64,000 bases of DNA from Falsiroseomonas sp050563525 (GCF_050563525.1 NZ_JBNXUN010000006.1:124001-188000), one strand, 5' to 3'; positions 24,635-34,419 are shown, numbered from the stretch's first letter. Notes: generated by a model from the sequence alone, not told the origin. Program-made: numbers and translations.

Positions 24635-26788
24635 TCAACGCCCCTCCCGCCGCCACGCCAGCAAGGCGAGGCCGAGCACCAGCGGCAGCGCCAGCCAGGG
24701 CGGCAGCAGCGGCAGGGCGGTGATGCCGGTGACGGTGTGGTCGCCGTTGCGGCGCAGCCCGACCCAGCCCGGCCCCTGCGCATCCCGGCCGAGGCCGACG
24801 CGGCGCAGCTCCGGTACCACCGGCACGCCCTCCGCCCCCAGCCAGCGCACGCCACCGCCGGTCGCCGCCACCAGCGGGCGCAGCGGCGCGGCATCGGCGC
24901 GCAGGTCGGCGACCTCCATCGGGTTCGGCGCATCGGCGGCGGCGAAGGCGGTGCGACGGCCGTCGCCGGCCTGCCAAACCCCCGCCTGCATCGCCGGCAT
25001 CTCCACCACCGCGCGCCCGGCGCCGCGCTGCGCCGGCGCGTGGCGGGACAGGCTGCCCCCCGGGGCGGTGATGGTGATCTCGGGCGCGGCGCCAGGTTCC
25101 AGGGACCGGCGCACCACGGTCAGCGTGCCGTGCTCGATGCGGGCGGTGAGGTCCTCCTCCTCCAGCTCAGGCTCCTTCATCGTCCAGTGCGCGATGCGGC
25201 GCAGCAGTTCCTGCTGCGGGCCGCCGCCGTCATGGCCGCGTGACCACAGCCAGATATGGTCGGACAGCACCAGGGCGACGCGGCCTTCGCCGACCCGGTC
25301 CAGCACCATCAGCGGCGCACCGCCCGGCCCCTGCATGACTGTACTTCCAGCGCGGGCATCGGCGCGCAGCGCGCGGTACCAGCGACCCCAGGTGGCGTCC
25401 GCCACAGCGCTGCCATCCGGCGCAAAGCTGTTGGCGCCGGGCAGATTTTCCGTCACCGGATGCCGCGCGCCGAGTTCGGTGACGGTGGGCCGGAAGGGCT
25501 GTTCCAGCAGCGCCGCCTGCGCCGCCCCCATCCCGGTCGGCGGTCGCGCCGGCAGGATCTGGCCGAGCGGGGTGGAGGCCAGGCTGGTCGGCCCGGCGAA
25601 TTCCGGCCCGACGGACAGCAGCAACGCGCCGCCGTCCCGCACGTAGTCGGCGATGTTGCGCAGGTAGATCGGCGGCAGCAGGCCGCGGTTGCCGAAGCGG
25701 TCGAAGATGATGAGATCGAATTCGCGCAGCTTCACCTGGAACAGCTCGCGCACCGGGAAGGCGATCAGCGCGAGTTCGTGCAGTGGCGTCAGGTCGTCCT
25801 TTTCCGGCGGCCGCAGGATGGTGAAATGCACCAGGTCCACATTGGGGTCGGCCTTCAGCAGCCGCCGCCAGGTGCGCTGCCCGGCATGCGGCTCCCCGCT
25901 CACCAGCAGCACCCGCAGCCGGTCCCGAACGCCGTTGATGGCGACGACGCTGCGGTTGTTGAGGTCGGAGACCTCGCCCGGGCGGGTTTCCGCAGTGATC
26001 TCCACCACGGTCGGACCGCCACGCTCGATCGGCACGGAAATCCTGTGCTCGCGGCCGACCGGCACCGATTCGACCCGCGGCGGCTGGCCATCTCGGCGGA
26101 TGGTCAGGCGCGCGGCGCCAGCCTCGTTGGCCGGCGCGCCCAGGTCCTCGACCACCACGCGCAGTTCCACCGGCCGGCCGACGATGCCGAAGCCCGGCGC
26201 CTCGATGATGCGGATGCGGCGATCCACCTCGCCCTCCGCGCCCGGCAGCAGCAGATGGAAAGGCGCGTCGAGCGCCGGGGGCGCTGGCAGGTCGTGCACC
26301 TGCCCGTCGCTCAGCGCCATCACCCCGGCGAGGCGGGCGCGCGGGATGTCGGCCAGGGCGCGTTCCATGGCGGTGTAGAGCTGGGTGCCCTGGTTGCCAC
26401 CCTCCGGCACTTCCACGGTACGCAGTTCAAGGTCCGGCAGGCGGCGGGCGCGGGCCTCGATCTCATCGCGGGCGGCGGTGATCTGGGCGGGACGGGCGTT
26501 CAGGCCGGCGCTGTCGCTGCGGTCCACCACCAGCAGGGCGATGTCCGGCCGCGTCGCCCGCGTTTCCTCCACCAGGCGCGGATTGGCCAGCGCCAGCAGC
26601 AGCGCGGCGAAGGCCAGCGCGCGGAACCAGGCGCCGCGCGCCGGGGACCAGCGCCGCGCGCCACCGGCCTCCGCCTGCCAGCGCAGCAGGGCAGGCAGCA
26701 GGGCGAGCGCGGCCAGGACGCCGAGGCCCGCCAGCAGCCACATTGGAATGACAGGTGCAAAATCGATCCCGGCGAGGGCCTGGTTCAC
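24635..26788 (-). CDS. Large membrane protein with glutamine-amidotransferase-like core (BatA/DUF4159 cluster)
   Basis: A 717-aa protein with a helix pair at about 15-75, a VWA-like segment (DIALLVVDRSDSAG), and Ig-like repeats. A class I glutamine-amidotransferase-like region follows around 290-420 (LRVLLVSGEPHAGQRTWRRL, YVRDGGALLLSVG). A C-terminal helix (LPLLPPWLALPLVLGLALLAW) precedes the basic end. The domain probably lacks the catalytic Cys-His-Glu triad. It lies 3 nt downstream of the BatA-DUF4159 gene. The cluster is widespread in alphaproteobacteria and linked by family to aerotolerance-type MoxR systems, but its role is not established. Confidence 0.78.
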   Translation of the reverse strand: MNQALAGIDFAPVIPMWLLAGLGVLAALALLPALLRWQAEAGGARRWSPARGAWFRALAFAALLLALANPRLVEETRATRPDIALLVVDRSDSAGLNARPAQITAARDEIEARARRLPDLELRTVEVPEGGNQGTQLYTAMERALADIPRARLAGVMALSDGQVHDLPAPPALDAPFHLLLPGAEGEVDRRIRIIEAPGFGIVGRPVELRVVVEDLGAPANEAGAARLTIRRDGQPPRVESVPVGREHRISVPIERGGPTVVEITAETRPGEVSDLNNRSVVAINGVRDRLRVLLVSGEPHAGQRTWRRLLKADPNVDLVHFTILRPPEKDDLTPLHELALIAFPVRELFQVKLREFDLIIFDRFGNRGLLPPIYLRNIADYVRDGGALLLSVGPEFAGPTSLASTPLGQILPARPPTGMGAAQAALLEQPFRPTVTELGARHPVTENLPGANSFAPDGSAVADATWGRWYRALRADARAGSTVMQGPGGAPLMVLDRVGEGRVALVLSDHIWLWSRGHDGGGPQQELLRRIAHWTMKEPELEEEDLTARIEHGTLTVVRRSLEPGAAPEITITAPGGSLSRHAPAQRGAGRAVVEMPAMQAGVWQAGDGRRTAFAAADAPNPMEVADLRADAAPLRPLVAATGGGVRWLGAEGVPVVPELRRVGLGRDAQGPGWVGLRRNGDHTVTGITALPLLPPWLALPLVLGLALLAWRREGR

Positions 26789-26791
26789 GGG

Positions 26792-29518
26792 CTAATTCCC
26801 CAGCCGTTCGAGGATGGCCGGCACATGCACCTGGTCGCCCTTGTAGTTGCCGGTCAGCGCGTACATCACGAGGTTGGTGCCGAAGCGGTAGGCCAGGACG
26901 CGCTGCCGCGTGCCGCCGGGGATTGCCGCGTAGGGGTTGTTGCCCCGCGCATCGATGGCCCAGGCGGAGGCCCAGTCATGCCCGCCGATGATGACGGGGC
27001 TGACGCTGTCGTTTGCCCGGTCCTGGTCGCGCGCGACCCAGACCGTGCCGCCGGCGAAGCGGCCGGGCAGTTCGGGCAGCAGGTAGAAGGCGCGCTTCAG
27101 CACGTGATCCTCCGGCACCGGCGCCAGCGGCGGCACGGTGAGGTCCCGCGTCAGCCGGCGCAGGGCGGCGCGCGAACCCGGCGCGTAGCCCTCACCCGAG
27201 CCTTCGTCGCGGGTGTCGAACAGGATGATGCCGCCATTGCGCATGAAGCCGTTCAGCGCGGCCACCGCATTGGCGGCCGGTTGCGCGGACTCACCGGTCA
27301 CCGGCCAGTACAGCAGCGGGAAGAAGGACAGGTCGTCCTGCCCCGGCTGCACACCGACCGGCTCGGCCAGCGCCGCGGCGGTGCGGCGGTTGACGAAGTC
27401 GGACAGGCCGATCAGGCCGGCGCGGCTCACCTCGTCCACCTGCGCATCGCCGGTGACGACATAGCCCAGCCGCGTCGCCAGCGCCGCGCCGCCATCCTGT
27501 GCGAAGGCCGGGGTCGCGGCGACAAGCCCAAGCAGCACCGCCCCCGCGAGCGCCTTCCGCGGCCGCACAAGCACGCCACGCAGCAGCAGCGACAGCAGCA
27601 AATCCACCACCAGCAGCAGCATCGCCGCCGCCAGCAGCCAGGGGCCGAGGTCGCGTTCCGCCGGCACGCCGCCGATGGCGCGCACCGCGGTGCCCGGTGG
27701 CAGGGCCACGACCGGGCGCGGGGCGGGCACGCCGGCGCCCAAGTTCAGCGCCCGCCGATGCGCTGCCTCCCCGCCGCGTCCACTGCCATACCAGCCGGGC
27801 GGATGCTGCGGCGAAGGCGCCTCGGCTTCCACCCGCGCGGCGGAGACCGGCTGCGCGCCGGGCGGCGGCGGGCCGAGCTGGCCGAAGCCGTCCAGCGTTT
27901 CCATCGGTGCCAGCGGCGCCTCTCCCTCGTTCCCCGCCACTCCGGCGGACAGCGCGACCAGCCGGCGCAGCATGTCCACGAACAGCCCGGACAGCGGCAG
28001 GCTGGACCATTCAGCGTTGGCGGTGACGTGGAACATCACGATCCGCCCGGCGCCTCGGGTCTCCCAGGTCACCAGCGGCGTGCCATCGGCCAGCCGCGCC
28101 CAGGTCCGGCCGCTGAGCTGCGCCGACGGCGTCGCCAACACCTGGCGTTCCACCGTCACCTCCGGCGGCGGCAGCAGGCCCTGGAAGGGCGAGCCATCCG
28201 GGAAGGGCGCCAGCGTCTGCGGCCGTTCCCAGGACAGCGCGCCACCCAGTTGCCTCTCCCCGGCGCGCAGCGGCACCGGCAGCAGACCATCCGGGCTTTC
28301 CGCCAGTCGCGGCCCGGCGAAGCGGATCAGCGTACCGCCAGCCTCGATCCATTGGGTAAGCTGGTCCCGTTCCGAGCCCGGGTCCACAGGCCGGTCGGCC
28401 AGGACCAGCACGGAAAGTCGGCGGGCCAGCAATTCCTCGACGCTGCCCCGCCGCAGCTCGGCATGCGGCGCCAGGGCGCGGTCCAGGTAGAACAGTTCGC
28501 CGATCAGCGGCACGTCGGCGGCGGTTGCCTCGCCGCCGGCGATCAGGCCCACGGGGCGGCGCCGGAAGCGCTCATCCAGCAGCACTGTGGCATTGGCGCC
28601 GGCGACGCCGTCGAGGTCGAGGCGCACCACCTGGTTACGGATCTCGATCGGCAGAGGCAGCGCCGCCTCGGCCTCGGTCGCGCCGGCCGGCACCGGAATT
28701 GCGGCGCGGGCCAGGGTGCGGCCATCGCCGGTGCGGGCCAACACCACGGCTTCCGACGCAACTGGGAGGGGCGTGGTCCGTAGCGCGATGACAAGCTGGT
28801 CCGCCTCGGCGCGCGGCGGCGGCAGCAGGCGGGTGGGGCGGCCCTCGCTGCGCGCCACGGTCAGCGCGCCGCCGGCGGCCAGCGCCTCGGCCAGGGGGCG
28901 GAAGGCATCGGCCTCGGCGTGCTCGATCCCGTCGGCGACGTAAAGCGCGCCGAAGCCGCCGGGATGCTGGGTGCGCCAGGCGGCCAGCGCGGCCTGCGCG
29001 GCGGCGCGATCCGGCGCCCAGGGCTTCGGGCGCAGCGCCACCAGCCGGCCGCGCAGTTCCTCGGCCGGCATCAGGCCGGTGATGCGCGGCGCATCGGGCA
29101 GCGCCGGGGGCGCGGTCAGAAGCAGGGCGGTGCGGCGGCCCTCCCGGGCGGCGGCGTCCAGTTCCGCCTCGGCGGCGGCCATGCGATCCGGCCAGTCGGC
29201 GGCGGCGGCCCAGCCATCGTCGATCGCGATCAGCAGCGGCCCGGCGCCGCCCGCGCTGGTGCCCGGCCCCCAGATCGGCCGCGCCAGGCCTAGAATCATC
29301 AGGGCCGCCGCTGCCAGCCGCAGCGCCAGTAGCCACCAAGGAGTTCGGGCGGGGGTTTCCTCCGGCGCCGGCATGTCCCGCAGCAGGCGCAGCGCCGGGA
29401 AATCCTGCCGCTTCGGCGCCGGAGGGGTGATCCGCAGCAGCCACCACAGCACCGGCAGCGCCGGCAGGGCCAGCAGCAGCCAGGGGGCGGCGAAGGTCAG
29501 GGAGCCCAGCGTCAGCAT
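26792..29518 (-). CDS. BatA-DUF4159 fusion membrane protein
   Basis: A 908-aa protein. The N-terminus has the BatA (aerotolerance regulator) signature: MLTLGSLTFAAPWLLLALPALPVLWWLL, then a VWA-like domain starting LLIAIDDGWAAAADW. A transmembrane segment follows near 625-650. The C-terminal 220 residues are DUF4159 (LGYVVTGDAQVDEVSRAGLIGLSDFVN, NGGIILFDTRDEG). ATG 29518 fits the family; the open frame to 29707 overlaps the DUF58 gene and is not used. It is coupled to DUF58 and MoxR upstream, implying a chaperone-type membrane complex. Confidence 0.82.
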   Translation of the reverse strand: MLTLGSLTFAAPWLLLALPALPVLWWLLRITPPAPKRQDFPALRLLRDMPAPEETPARTPWWLLALRLAAAALMILGLARPIWGPGTSAGGAGPLLIAIDDGWAAAADWPDRMAAAEAELDAAAREGRRTALLLTAPPALPDAPRITGLMPAEELRGRLVALRPKPWAPDRAAAQAALAAWRTQHPGGFGALYVADGIEHAEADAFRPLAEALAAGGALTVARSEGRPTRLLPPPRAEADQLVIALRTTPLPVASEAVVLARTGDGRTLARAAIPVPAGATEAEAALPLPIEIRNQVVRLDLDGVAGANATVLLDERFRRRPVGLIAGGEATAADVPLIGELFYLDRALAPHAELRRGSVEELLARRLSVLVLADRPVDPGSERDQLTQWIEAGGTLIRFAGPRLAESPDGLLPVPLRAGERQLGGALSWERPQTLAPFPDGSPFQGLLPPPEVTVERQVLATPSAQLSGRTWARLADGTPLVTWETRGAGRIVMFHVTANAEWSSLPLSGLFVDMLRRLVALSAGVAGNEGEAPLAPMETLDGFGQLGPPPPGAQPVSAARVEAEAPSPQHPPGWYGSGRGGEAAHRRALNLGAGVPAPRPVVALPPGTAVRAIGGVPAERDLGPWLLAAAMLLLVVDLLLSLLLRGVLVRPRKALAGAVLLGLVAATPAFAQDGGAALATRLGYVVTGDAQVDEVSRAGLIGLSDFVNRRTAAALAEPVGVQPGQDDLSFFPLLYWPVTGESAQPAANAVAALNGFMRNGGIILFDTRDEGSGEGYAPGSRAALRRLTRDLTVPPLAPVPEDHVLKRAFYLLPELPGRFAGGTVWVARDQDRANDSVSPVIIGGHDWASAWAIDARGNNPYAAIPGGTRQRVLAYRFGTNLVMYALTGNYKGDQVHVPAILERLGN

Positions 29519-29528
29519 GCGGCGCGCC

Positions 29529-30398
29529 TCATCCCGGTGCCAATCGCTGGTGCAGCGCCAGCAGGGCAGCCTCCGGCGGCTGGTCCGTGCGGTGACTCGC
29601 AAAAGTCCAGCCGGCAGCGGCGGCCAGCGCGGCCAGACCTTCCCGGTGCCGGGCGACCCGTTCGGCGTAGATCGGCCGCACGGCTTCGACCCGGGGCACC
29701 AGCGCACCGTCCAATCCGGCGCTTACGCCCTCGAACCGCACGCGACCGGCATAGGGCAGGGTTTCCTCGGCGGGGTCGATCACCTGCAGCAAGTGGCCCC
29801 GCACCCCCTGCCCCGCCAGCCGGCCGATGGCGCGGCGCGTGTCCTCCAGCGGATCCCAGACATCGCCGAACAGCACGGCGCGGGCGTGGCGGGCGATACG
29901 CGGGTCCTCGGGCTTCGGGGCGATACCGGCGATGCCATCGGCGATCTGCGGCAGCGCGCCGCGCCCGGCATAGGGGCGCGGCAGGCCGAACAGCCGGACC
30001 CTTTCGCCGCCGCGCAGCAGCAGTGCGGCCAGGGCCAGCAGCAGCAATTCCGCGCGCATGCCCTTCTCCGGCAGGTCGCGGCTGCTGCGCCAGGCCATGC
30101 CGGCGTCGGCAGCGCGCCACAGCGCCACGGTCTGCGCCGATTCCCATTCGGTCTCCCGGATGAACAGCCGGTCCGACTTGCCGGATTGCCGCCAGTCGAT
30201 CCGGTTGACCTGATCACCGGCGACATAGGGCCGGAATTGCCAGAAGGCCTCGCCGGGGCCGGAGCGCCGGCGCCCGTGCACCCCCGGCATCACCGTGGCG
30301 GCGACGCGTTCCGCCTGCACCAGCAGCGGCGGCAGCCGGGCACCGAGCTGTTCCGCCCAGGGAACCGTGAGCCGCGCGGAGGATGCCGCCTTAACCAA
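29529..30398 (-). CDS. DUF58 protein
   Basis: A protein of about 289 aa with the DUF58 core: FRPYVAGDQVNRIDWRQSGKSD followed by RETEWESAQTV, the conserved R-x-Y-x-x-G-D...W-R pattern. A VWA-like fold follows. DUF58 proteins nearly always follow MoxR ATPases and are thought to be their targets or partners. The start is taken as TTG 30398, which overlaps the MoxR stop by 8 nt; no ATG is nearby. Start confidence is modest. Confidence 0.8.
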   Translation of the reverse strand: MVKAASSARLTVPWAEQLGARLPPLLVQAERVAATVMPGVHGRRRSGPGEAFWQFRPYVAGDQVNRIDWRQSGKSDRLFIRETEWESAQTVALWRAADAGMAWRSSRDLPEKGMRAELLLLALAALLLRGGERVRLFGLPRPYAGRGALPQIADGIAGIAPKPEDPRIARHARAVLFGDVWDPLEDTRRAIGRLAGQGVRGHLLQVIDPAEETLPYAGRVRFEGVSAGLDGALVPRVEAVRPIYAERVARHREGLAALAAAAGWTFASHRTDQPPEAALLALHQRLAPG

Positions 30399-31395
30399 GC
30401 TGCGCCTTCAGCACATCCAGCACCTCGCCGAGCCGCACGCCATCGGCGCGGGCGGAGAAGTTGAGCGCCATCCGGTGCCGCAGCACCGGCTCCACCAGCG
30501 CCTTCACATCCTCGACACTCGGCGAAAGCCGCCCGTCCAGCACCGCCCGTGCCCGGGTCGCCAGCATCAGCGCCTGCGCCGCGCGCGGTCCGGGGCCGTA
30601 GGCCAGGTGGCGGCGCACATCCTCGATCTCGGTGGTTTCGGGCCGGGCGCTGCGCACCAGCCGCAGGATCGCCTCCAGCACCTGCTCGCCCACCGGCAGG
30701 CGGCGGATCAGCAGCTGCGCGGCAGCCAATTCCTGCCCGGTCATTGCCGGCGCCGCCTTCGCCTCCCGCGCCCCGGTCGTCGCCAGCAACATGGCGCGTT
30801 CGGCGGCGAGGTCGGGATAGGTGACGTCGATCTCCAGCAGGAAGCGGTCGAGCTGGGCTTCCGGCAGGGGGTAGGTGCCTTCCTGTTCGATCGGGTTCTG
30901 CGTCGCCAGGACGTGGAAGGGCAGCGGAAGGGCGTGCACCTCTCCGGCGATCGCCACCTTGTGCTCCTGCATCGCCTGCAACAGCGCCGATTGCGTGCGC
31001 GGGGAGGCGCGGTTGATCTCGTCCGCCATCAGCAGCTGGCAGAAGATCGGCCCCTTGATGAAGCGGAAGCTACGCTTGCCATGCGCATCCTCCTCCAGCA
31101 CCTCCGAGCCTAGGATGTCGGACGGCATCAGGTCCGGCGTGAACTGCACCCGGCGGGCATCGAGGCCGAGCACGGTGCCCAGCGTCTCCACCAGCTTGGT
31201 CTTGCCAAGGCCGGGCACGCCCACCAGCAGAAGGTGGCCGCCGGACAGCAGGGTGATGAGCGTGCGCTCCACCACCAGTTCCTGCCCGAAGATGACACGG
31301 CCGACACCTTCGCGCACCCGCGCCAGCCGCGAGGCCAGGGAATCAGCTTCCTGCAACAGAGATTCGGCCTCGGCGCTGTCAGCCACTTCCACCAT
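30391..31395 (-). CDS. moxR: MoxR-type AAA+ ATPase
   Basis: A 334-aa AAA+ chaperone. Walker A is GVPGLGKTK, Walker B is LLMADEINRASPRTQSALLQAMQE, sensor 1 is ATQNPIEQEGTYPLPEAQLDRF, and the C-terminal lid follows. MoxR proteins assemble or insert metal-containing complexes and work with DUF58 and VWA partners, which are the next genes here. ATG 31395 has AGGGAG upstream; a longer form from an ATG near 31480 is possible. It heads the minus-strand membrane cluster and is divergent from the DUF1285 gene. Confidence 0.9.
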   Translation of the reverse strand: MVEVADSAEAESLLQEADSLASRLARVREGVGRVIFGQELVVERTLITLLSGGHLLLVGVPGLGKTKLVETLGTVLGLDARRVQFTPDLMPSDILGSEVLEEDAHGKRSFRFIKGPIFCQLLMADEINRASPRTQSALLQAMQEHKVAIAGEVHALPLPFHVLATQNPIEQEGTYPLPEAQLDRFLLEIDVTYPDLAAERAMLLATTGAREAKAAPAMTGQELAAAQLLIRRLPVGEQVLEAILRLVRSARPETTEIEDVRRHLAYGPGPRAAQALMLATRARAVLDGRLSPSVEDVKALVEPVLRHRMALNFSARADGVRLGEVLDVLKAQLG

Positions 31396-31562
31396 GCGGG
31401 TCAGGCTCCCTATATGCGTCACATCCGATATGGGCAGAGTATCCACGCCGCCCATCCCGGATGCCACATCGCCGTGCATCAAAGTGTAAGATGCCGCGAG
31501 CGGCGGAGAGGTAGCCCCGGGCCGCTCGGCCCGCGGCAGAAGCTGGGGGTGCGGAAGGGCGG

Positions 31563-32207
31563 ATGAGCGAAGCACGACCCGACGGAGCGCGGGTGGCCGG
31601 AGGCTTGCCGGCCCAGGCGCCAATGCAGGCCCGCATGAGCAAGGCGGGTCCTCCCAAGACGCGGATGCCGCCGCTCAGACATGAGTGCGGCCAATTCTCC
31701 ATGCGGATCGCCAAGGATGGAAGCTGGCACTACCGCGGCAGCCCGATTGGCCGGAAGGAGTTGGTCTGCCTGTTCGCCTCCGTCCTGAAGCGGGAGCCGG
31801 ATGGCAGCTTCTGGCTGGAGACGCCGGTGGAGCGTGGCCGGATCGAGGTCGAGGACGCGCCTTTCGTGGCGGTCGAGATGTGGTGGCGCACCTGCGCCGA
31901 CCCCTTCGCCCCCACGCCGGAGCCGCGGCAGTGCCTCACCTTCCGGACCAACCTCGATGAGATGGTGACCGCCGATGCGGACCATCCCATCCGGGTCGCC
32001 ATCGACCCGCGTACGCGCGAGCCTCGGCCCTATGTCACGGTGCGCCCAGGGCTCGAAGCCCGCATCAACCGCGCGGTGTTCTACGAGCTGGTGGCGCTGG
32101 CCGAACCGGAAACAGTCGAGGGCCGGTCGGTGCTCGGCGTCTGGTCGCAGGGCGTGTTCTTCCCGATCGACGAGACTCCCGCGGCACACTGCCAGGCGGC
32201 GGAGTGA
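31563..32207 (+). CDS. DUF1285 domain protein
   Basis: A 214-aa protein whose core (MRIAKDGSWHYRGSPIGRKELVCLFASVLKREPDGSFWLETPVERGRIEVEDAPF) matches DUF1285, a small proteobacterial family of unknown function. The N-terminal 30 residues are low-complexity and the true start may be an internal ATG (MSKAGPP or MPPLRHE). It is 16 nt upstream of the NUDIX gene and starts a plus-strand run of four genes ending in the CCA-adding enzyme. Confidence 0.78.
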   Translation: MSEARPDGARVAGGLPAQAPMQARMSKAGPPKTRMPPLRHECGQFSMRIAKDGSWHYRGSPIGRKELVCLFASVLKREPDGSFWLETPVERGRIEVEDAPFVAVEMWWRTCADPFAPTPEPRQCLTFRTNLDEMVTADADHPIRVAIDPRTREPRPYVTVRPGLEARINRAVFYELVALAEPETVEGRSVLGVWSQGVFFPIDETPAAHCQAAE

Positions 32208-32223
32208 TCGCGCGACGTCATCG

Positions 32224-32841
32224 ATGAGCCTGTCCCTTCCCAGCCGGCAGGAAATTGCTGCCCGGCTGGCCGACCCGGAGGTGATGGCGCGTGCCGGTGC
32301 CACCGCCTCCGACGATGCGGAACATTGGCTGACCGCGGAACGGCCAGGTGGGCCGGTGCCGGCGGCGGTGCTGGTGCCGATCACTTGGCACGAGACCACA
32401 CCCGGCGTGCTGCTGACCCTTCGGTCCAGCCGCCTCTCCTCCCATGCCGGGCAGGTCGCCTTTCCCGGCGGCCGCATCGAGCCGGGCGAGACCGCCGAGG
32501 CCGCGGCTTTGCGGGAGGCGGCTGAGGAGGTCGGGCTGGACCCGCGCCTGCCCCGCATCCGTGGCACCCTGCCGGACCACATGACCGGCACCGGCTATCG
32601 CGTGACCCCGGTGGTGGCCTTCCTCGACCCGCCCTTCAACCTGAGCCCGGACCCTTCCGAGGTGCAGGCGATCTTCGAATTGCCGCTGGCGGTCCTGCTC
32701 GACCCCGCGGCGCCGATGCGGCGCAGCAGGGAATGGCGCGGCCGGATGCGGGAGTATTGGGTGTGGCCGCATGACGACCACCTGATCTGGGGCGCCACCG
32801 CCACCATCCTGGTGAACCTGGCCCGCGTGCTGCGCGATTGA
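32224..32841 (+). CDS. CoA pyrophosphatase-like NUDIX hydrolase
   Basis: A 205-aa hydrolase of the NudL (CoA pyrophosphatase) type. The NUDIX box is GGRIEPGETAEAAALREAAEEVGL with the full GX5EX7REUXEEXGU pattern. Upstream lies the UPF0035-type segment SHAGQVAFPGG. It would cleave CoA or related nucleotide diphosphates in the cytosol. ATG 32224 was chosen because MSLSLPSRQEIAARL begins the typical N-terminus. It is followed 40 nt on by the small membrane protein. Confidence 0.85.
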   Translation: MSLSLPSRQEIAARLADPEVMARAGATASDDAEHWLTAERPGGPVPAAVLVPITWHETTPGVLLTLRSSRLSSHAGQVAFPGGRIEPGETAEAAALREAAEEVGLDPRLPRIRGTLPDHMTGTGYRVTPVVAFLDPPFNLSPDPSEVQAIFELPLAVLLDPAAPMRRSREWRGRMREYWVWPHDDHLIWGATATILVNLARVLRD

Positions 32842-32881
32842 GACGGGTGCCGCTTCGGCGCACCGCGTCTATATCATCCAT

Positions 32882-33136
32882 ATGCCCTACCTCATTGCCG
32901 CGCTGCTGATCCTGCTGCCCTCACTGGCCTGGCTCGCCTGGCGGCAATTCGGGCCGGACCCGCGGCGACCCTCGCCGCTGCTGCTGGCGGCGCTGGCGAC
33001 GGGGCTGCTGCTGGTCGCCGGCCTCGGCCTATCCGTGCGGCTGTCGCAGGGCGATGACACCACCTCGGTCTATGTCCCGCCGAGCCTCGGGCCGGATGGC
33101 AGGGTGCAGCCCTCGCGGATGGTGCCGACACGGTGA
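32882..33136 (+). CDS. Small two-helix membrane protein
   Basis: An 84-aa protein with two hydrophobic stretches (IAALLILLPSLAWLAW, about 4-20, and LLLAALATGLLLVAGLGLSV, about 33-52), a polar tail, and no recognisable domain. It resembles short alphaproteobacterial proteins found beside cca genes (DUF6111 type, from memory). Its stop overlaps the cca GTG by 4 nt, so it is translated with the tRNA enzyme. Confidence 0.68.
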   Translation: MPYLIAALLILLPSLAWLAWRQFGPDPRRPSPLLLAALATGLLLVAGLGLSVRLSQGDDTTSVYVPPSLGPDGRVQPSRMVPTR

Positions 33137-34419
33137 CGGAAGGCGACCCGCCGCAGGACCGGATCGACCCGCCCGGTTTCCTGCGCGATGCCGCGCCGGC
33201 CGCGGTGCTGGCCGCGCTGCCGGGCGCGCGGGCCGTCGGCGGGTGCGTGCGGGATGCGCTGGCGCGGCGGCCGGTGCATGACGTGGACGTGGCGGCGCCG
33301 TGGCCGCCGGAGGAGATCGCGCGCCGCCTGCGCGACGCCGGGCTGCGGGTGTTCGAGACCGGCCTCGCGCATGGCACCGTCACCGCCGTGCTGGCGCGCC
33401 AACCGGTGGAGGTCACGGCGCTGCGGCGCGACCTGGTGACCGATGGCCGTCATGCCGAGGTCGCCTGGACCACCGACTGGCGAGAGGACGCGGCGCGGCG
33501 CGATTTCTCGTTCAACGCCATGTCCATGGATGCGGCCGGCCAGATCTGGGATTACTTCGGCGGGCGCGCCGACCTGACTGCCGGCCGGGTGCGCTTCGTC
33601 GGCGACCCGGCGACGCGGCTGGCAGAGGACTACCTGCGCGCATTGCGCTTCTTCCGCTTCTGGGCGCGCTACGGCCAGGGCACGCCGGATGCGGCGGCGC
33701 TCGCGGCGATCCGGGATGCGGTGCCGGGGCTGCGGGCGCGCATCGCGCCGGAACGCATCTGGATGGAGCTGAAACGGCTGCTGGCCGCGCCCGATCCGGG
33801 CGGTGCGCTCGTGCTGATGGACCAGGTGGGCCTGTTGGACGCGGTATTGCCAGAGGGTGCGGCGCCGGATGTCCTGATCCGCATGCTGCCGCGCGGCCTG
33901 CCCGCGGAACCGCTGCTGCGCCTGGCCGTGTTGCTGCCCGAGGCTGCCGACGCCGCGGCGCTGGCCACGCGATTGCGGCTTTCGGGAGATGAGCGGGAGC
34001 GGCTTCTGGTCCTGCGGCGCACCGAGGTCGCGCCGACGCCCGGTGACGAGGACCGTGGCTTCCATTTCCGCGCCTGGCGCGCCGCGGTCCGCGCCGCCTC
34101 CCGCCATGTGAAGCCCACGGAACCGCTCTGGGTGGCGGAGGCGCGGCAGGGCGGCGAGGGCTGGGACGAATTGCGCGACCGGGTCGCACCCGGCGACGCC
34201 GAGCCGGAATTTCCCCTGCAGGGCCGCGACCTTCTGGCGCTCGGCGTCCCGCCCGGCCCGGCGATGGGCCGCTTACTTGCGGCGCTGCGCCAATCCTGGC
34301 TCGCCGGGGACTGCACCGCCGACGCGGCGGAGCTGCTGGCGGAAGCGCGCCTGAAGTTGCGCGAAGCCGGGACGGCGGACGGGACCGCCGCCCCGGAAGG
34401 CACCGCCGCGAGACCCTGA
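33133..34419 (+). CDS. cca: CCA tRNA nucleotidyltransferase / poly(A) polymerase family
   Basis: A 428-aa class II nucleotidyltransferase that adds or repairs the 3' CCA of tRNA. The catalytic motif is VGGCVRDALARRPVHDVDVA (G-G-x-V-R-D and the D-x-D), followed by the RRDFSFNAMSMD block and the GDPATRLAEDYLRALRFFRFWARYG neck. The GTG start overlaps the preceding small gene. It carries a C-terminal tail of Ala/Gly-rich residues. Alphaproteobacterial enzymes of this size fit well. Confidence 0.92.
   Translation: MTEGDPPQDRIDPPGFLRDAAPAAVLAALPGARAVGGCVRDALARRPVHDVDVAAPWPPEEIARRLRDAGLRVFETGLAHGTVTAVLARQPVEVTALRRDLVTDGRHAEVAWTTDWREDAARRDFSFNAMSMDAAGQIWDYFGGRADLTAGRVRFVGDPATRLAEDYLRALRFFRFWARYGQGTPDAAALAAIRDAVPGLRARIAPERIWMELKRLLAAPDPGGALVLMDQVGLLDAVLPEGAAPDVLIRMLPRGLPAEPLLRLAVLLPEAADAAALATRLRLSGDERERLLVLRRTEVAPTPGDEDRGFHFRAWRAAVRAASRHVKPTEPLWVAEARQGGEGWDELRDRVAPGDAEPEFPLQGRDLLALGVPPGPAMGRLLAALRQSWLAGDCTADAAELLAEARLKLREAGTADGTAAPEGTAARP

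Noticed and set aside
25256..28783. Another long open frame opposite the BatA-DUF4159 cluster
   Set aside because: It has the composition of an antisense frame to the 717- and 908-aa proteins, with no motif and no plausible ribosome-binding site.
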